A stretch of DNA of 64,000 nucleotides from the NCBI RefSeq assembly GCF_001434895.1, contig NZ_AZEE01000029.1, forward strand, positions 163,267 to 227,266, written 5' to 3'. This DNA comes from Secundilactobacillus odoratitofui DSM 19909 = JCM 15043. GTDB lineage: Bacteria; Bacillota; Bacilli; Lactobacillales; Lactobacillaceae. Both the position numbers and the translations under genes were made by a program. The notes beneath the pieces are model-generated. The model saw only the letters and a list, made by a program, of their open reading frames with translations, was not told the DNA's origin and made no database searches. Shown one piece after another: positions 61,931 through 64,000 of the stretch (its first letter is position 1; the number at the start of each line of letters is the position of its first letter).

Positions 61931-62821
61931 TAGTTCTTGTTCGATATACTTGTGGGCTTTTTGTGCCATTTCAAGTGGATTAGCCTTTTCAGGATCTTGT
62001 TCAGCTTCAACAACAATCCACCCTTTATAGTTGTTTTCAATCAACTTCTTGTAAACTGGTTTGAAATCAAGATCACCATCGCCAGGAACCGTAAACATCC
62101 CATTTAAAAATGACCCTTGGAAAGTTAAGCCCTTTTCACGACTATCTTTTTCTTTATCACGACGAACATCTTTAAAGTGAACGTGAACAATTCGATCGAT
62201 GTGGTCATTCAAGAGACTCATGTAATCACCATCTGAAACAGCAATGTGACCCGTATCATAAAGTAAGCCGACTAATTTCGGATCAGTGCTTGCCATCAAA
62301 CGATCAGTCTCTTCTTTAGTTTGGATACCAGTACCCATGTGGTGGTGATATGCAACCTTAATACCATATTTAGCAGCAATTTCACCATAATGGTTTAATC
62401 CTGCCGTTACTTGATCCCACTCGGCATCAGTAAAATGGTGCTTATCAGTAAAGATATTAGCAGTATCCGATTGTTGAATCGTATAAGTCTGTTCAGAAAC
62501 AACAGCAATAGGTGCATGAACTGCGTGTAAAAATTGACAGTGCTTTTCAAAAGCTTCACTAGCCTTTTCAATTCCATCACGAATGATAAAGCTACTAAAC
62601 CATTGACCTGCAATTTCCAAGTTACGTAACTTCAATTCGTAGTTCAACTTTTCAGGACCTGGGAAAAAGCCGCCAACTTCAGTACCTTGGAAACCGGCAA
62701 CAACGATGTCACTTAATAATTGCTGTAAATTGTTATCTTTTCCGATTGATGGAATATCATCGTTTCGCCAGCCAATTGGTGCAATTCCCCATTTAATATC
62801 TTTCTTAGCATCGTACGTCAT
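61916..62821 (-). CDS. IolE-like TIM-barrel protein (inosose dehydratase family)
   Basis: 301 residues. It opens [19 protein letters not shown], as in IolE, with metal-binding Glu in [40 protein letters not shown] (Asp, His) and VHFKDVR. IolE dehydrates 2-keto-myo-inositol. The next enzyme of that pathway (IolD) is not found here. ATG behind GGGAGGTAA, 23 bp after the dehydrogenase gene. Confidence 0.88.
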   Translation of the reverse strand: MTYDAKKDIKWGIAPIGWRNDDIPSIGKDNNLQQLLSDIVVAGFQGTEVGGFFPGPEKLNYELKLRNLEIAGQWFSSFIIRDGIEKASEAFEKHCQFLHAVHAPIAVVSEQTYTIQQSDTANIFTDKHHFTDAEWDQVTAGLNHYGEIAAKYGIKVAYHHHMGTGIQTKEETDRLMASTDPKLVGLLYDTGHIAVSDGDYMSLLNDHIDRIVHVHFKDVRRDKEKDSREKGLTFQGSFLNGMFTVPGDGDLDFKPVYKKLIENNYKGWIVVEAEQDPEKANPLEMAQKAHKYIEQELIGNN

Positions 62822-62844
62822 GATCTGTTACCTCCCTATTAACT

Positions 62845-63873
62845 TTAAATATCTTGAACTTTAACTTGTTGACCAGTTTCTAACGATTTCTTAGCCGCCT
62901 GTGCAAGTCGAATTGCACGAATACCATCTTCAAACGTACATTCAATCTCATGTTGCCCTTGAACAGCTTCGAAAAATGATGTTAATTCTGTAAAGTATGC
63001 GTCCATATAGCGCTGTAAGAAGAACAACATTGGTTTATCACTTGAAACTGAATCAGCACCTGAGTAGCTCGTCGTGCTATCCAAAACGTTATCTGCGTGA
63101 GCCATTCCCTTTGATCCAAACAATTCAATTCGCTGATCGTATCCATAAACTGCTTTACGACTATTATCGATTGAACCAATCATTCCGTTTTTGAAGAATA
63201 AGGTTGTCAAGGCAGTATCGATATCCCCTGCTTCACCGATTTTTGGATCAATCATAACGCCACCGGCAACAAAGACTGAATCGACTTCTTCGCCGGTTAT
63301 AAACCTGGCAATATCAAAATCGTGAATGGTCATATCCATGAAGATGCCACCAGACCGGCGAACGTAATCCATCGACGGTGGTTCAGGATCCCGAGACGTT
63401 ATCTTTAAAATCTGTTCTTCGCCAACGTTGCCTTGATTCCGATAATCAACAATTCGCCGAAAATTCTTGTCAAACCGGCGATTAAAACCAACTTGGAATT
63501 TAACACCCGCTTCTTTGACAGTCTTAAGCGCTTTCAAAATTTCCGCATCGTCAAACCCAACTGGCTTTTCACAGAAGATATCTTTACCAGCTTTAGCAGC
63601 ATCCATAGTCATTTGCGGATGCAAATCTGTCGGCACACAGAGTAACACTGCCTGTACCCGATCATCATTCAATACAATATGATAATCAGTTACTATTTTT
63701 TCAGCCTGAGAATATTTGGCAGGCCATTCATCATTTGCAATAATATCGCAAATATATGCAATTTCGACATTTGGCATTCGTAACAAATTTTTATAATGAA
63801 CATTTCCAATTCGGCCCATGCCAATGATACCAATTGTGATTTTTTCGTTTGTGATTAATGAGCTATTTGCCAT
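62845..63873 (-). CDS. Gfo/Idh/MocA dehydrogenase (inositol 2-dehydrogenase-like, IolG), copy 4
   Basis: 342 residues from the ATG at 63873 (AAGGGGTG upstream; the earlier ATG lacks a site). ITIGIIGMGRIGNVHYKNLL, DIFCEKPVGFDDAE, catalytic DMTIHDFDIARFITG. Closest in this window to the 53817 gene. First gene of the operon with IolE-like, copy 3 and the porter. A TGTGAAA motif at 63918 lies in its promoter region. Confidence 0.9.
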   Translation of the reverse strand: MANSSLITNEKITIGIIGMGRIGNVHYKNLLRMPNVEIAYICDIIANDEWPAKYSQAEKIVTDYHIVLNDDRVQAVLLCVPTDLHPQMTMDAAKAGKDIFCEKPVGFDDAEILKALKTVKEAGVKFQVGFNRRFDKNFRRIVDYRNQGNVGEEQILKITSRDPEPPSMDYVRRSGGIFMDMTIHDFDIARFITGEEVDSVFVAGGVMIDPKIGEAGDIDTALTTLFFKNGMIGSIDNSRKAVYGYDQRIELFGSKGMAHADNVLDSTTSYSGADSVSSDKPMLFFLQRYMDAYFTELTSFFEAVQGQHEIECTFEDGIRAIRLAQAAKKSLETGQQVKVQDI

Positions 63874-64000
63874 CTTATCACCCCTTTCTATCAACGTTTT
63901 CGAACTGAGCAAGTACTTGTGAAAAAGTGCGTCATCTGCACTTTATTATGTTTCCTGCCACAAGTTCTTTCTTGCTTTGTTCACCACTAGATTAGCACTA

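Overview
The window is chromosomal DNA of a lactic acid bacterium, most likely the Lactiplantibacillus plantarum group. Supporting content: pyruvate oxidase, transketolase with short transaldolase, an L-2-hydroxyacid dehydrogenase, ClpL, strong AGGAGG ribosome sites, CcpA (cre), LexA and CIRCE sites, T-box leaders, and many short-spaced hairpin terminators. I see no transposase, phage gene, CRISPR array, tRNA or rRNA.

Layout. 1-1.6 kb: GNAT acetyltransferase and tenA behind a TPP riboswitch. 1.8-7.5 kb: a hairpin-rich orphan RNA candidate, transketolase and transaldolase (+), then convergent pyruvate oxidase (-). 7.8-9.7 kb: zinc/manganese-binding lipoprotein and a UPF0340 protein, each behind a Fur/Zur-like palindrome, and an unannotated 52-codon gene under a LexA-type promoter. 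9.8-14.4 kb: heterodimeric ABC exporter plus lipoprotein. 14.7-18.5 kb: rlmA, MFS exporter, hydroxyacid dehydrogenase. 18.6-21 kb: membrane protein, htpX-lemA, and a 27-codon hydrophobic peptide gene with its own promoter and terminator. 21-24.7 kb: T-box-controlled peptide-binding protein and amidohydrolase. 24.8-31.3 kb: DUF218 protein, CoA-disulfide reductase-like enzyme, clpL, aldo/keto reductase. 31.6-33.9 kb: cre-controlled orphan transcript and a LexA-controlled umuC-like operon. 34-36 kb: PAS protein and ArgE/DapE deacylase.

36.7-45.8 kb is one nine-gene minus-strand operon behind a T-box whose specifier reads as Met: D- and L-type 2-hydroxyacid dehydrogenases, an amino-acid ABC transporter, an N-acyl amino acid hydrolase, an SsuA-like lipoprotein, a MetY-like sulfhydrylase and a GNAT. 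I infer recovery of methionine from hydroxy- and N-acyl derivatives. 45.9-49.2 kb is cysK-(cystathionine lyase)-cysE behind a 26-codon leader peptide with four Cys codons followed by a strong terminator, which looks like translational attenuation by cysteine supply. 49.5-53.7 kb holds two SDR dehydrogenases, a GNAT, an unknown membrane protein and an AEC permease. 53.8-63.9 kb is an inositol-like cluster: four Gfo/Idh/MocA dehydrogenases, three TIM-barrel isomerase/dehydratase-type proteins, one sugar porter and one AraC regulator, without iolA/B/C/D/J within the window.

The most unusual signal is a family of about 165-bp structured elements present six times as three convergent pairs (5.0/5.5, 16.9/17.3 and 36.1/36.6 kb). 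The outer stems differ in sequence but keep their pairing, and a GC-rich core is conserved. I do not recognise the family.
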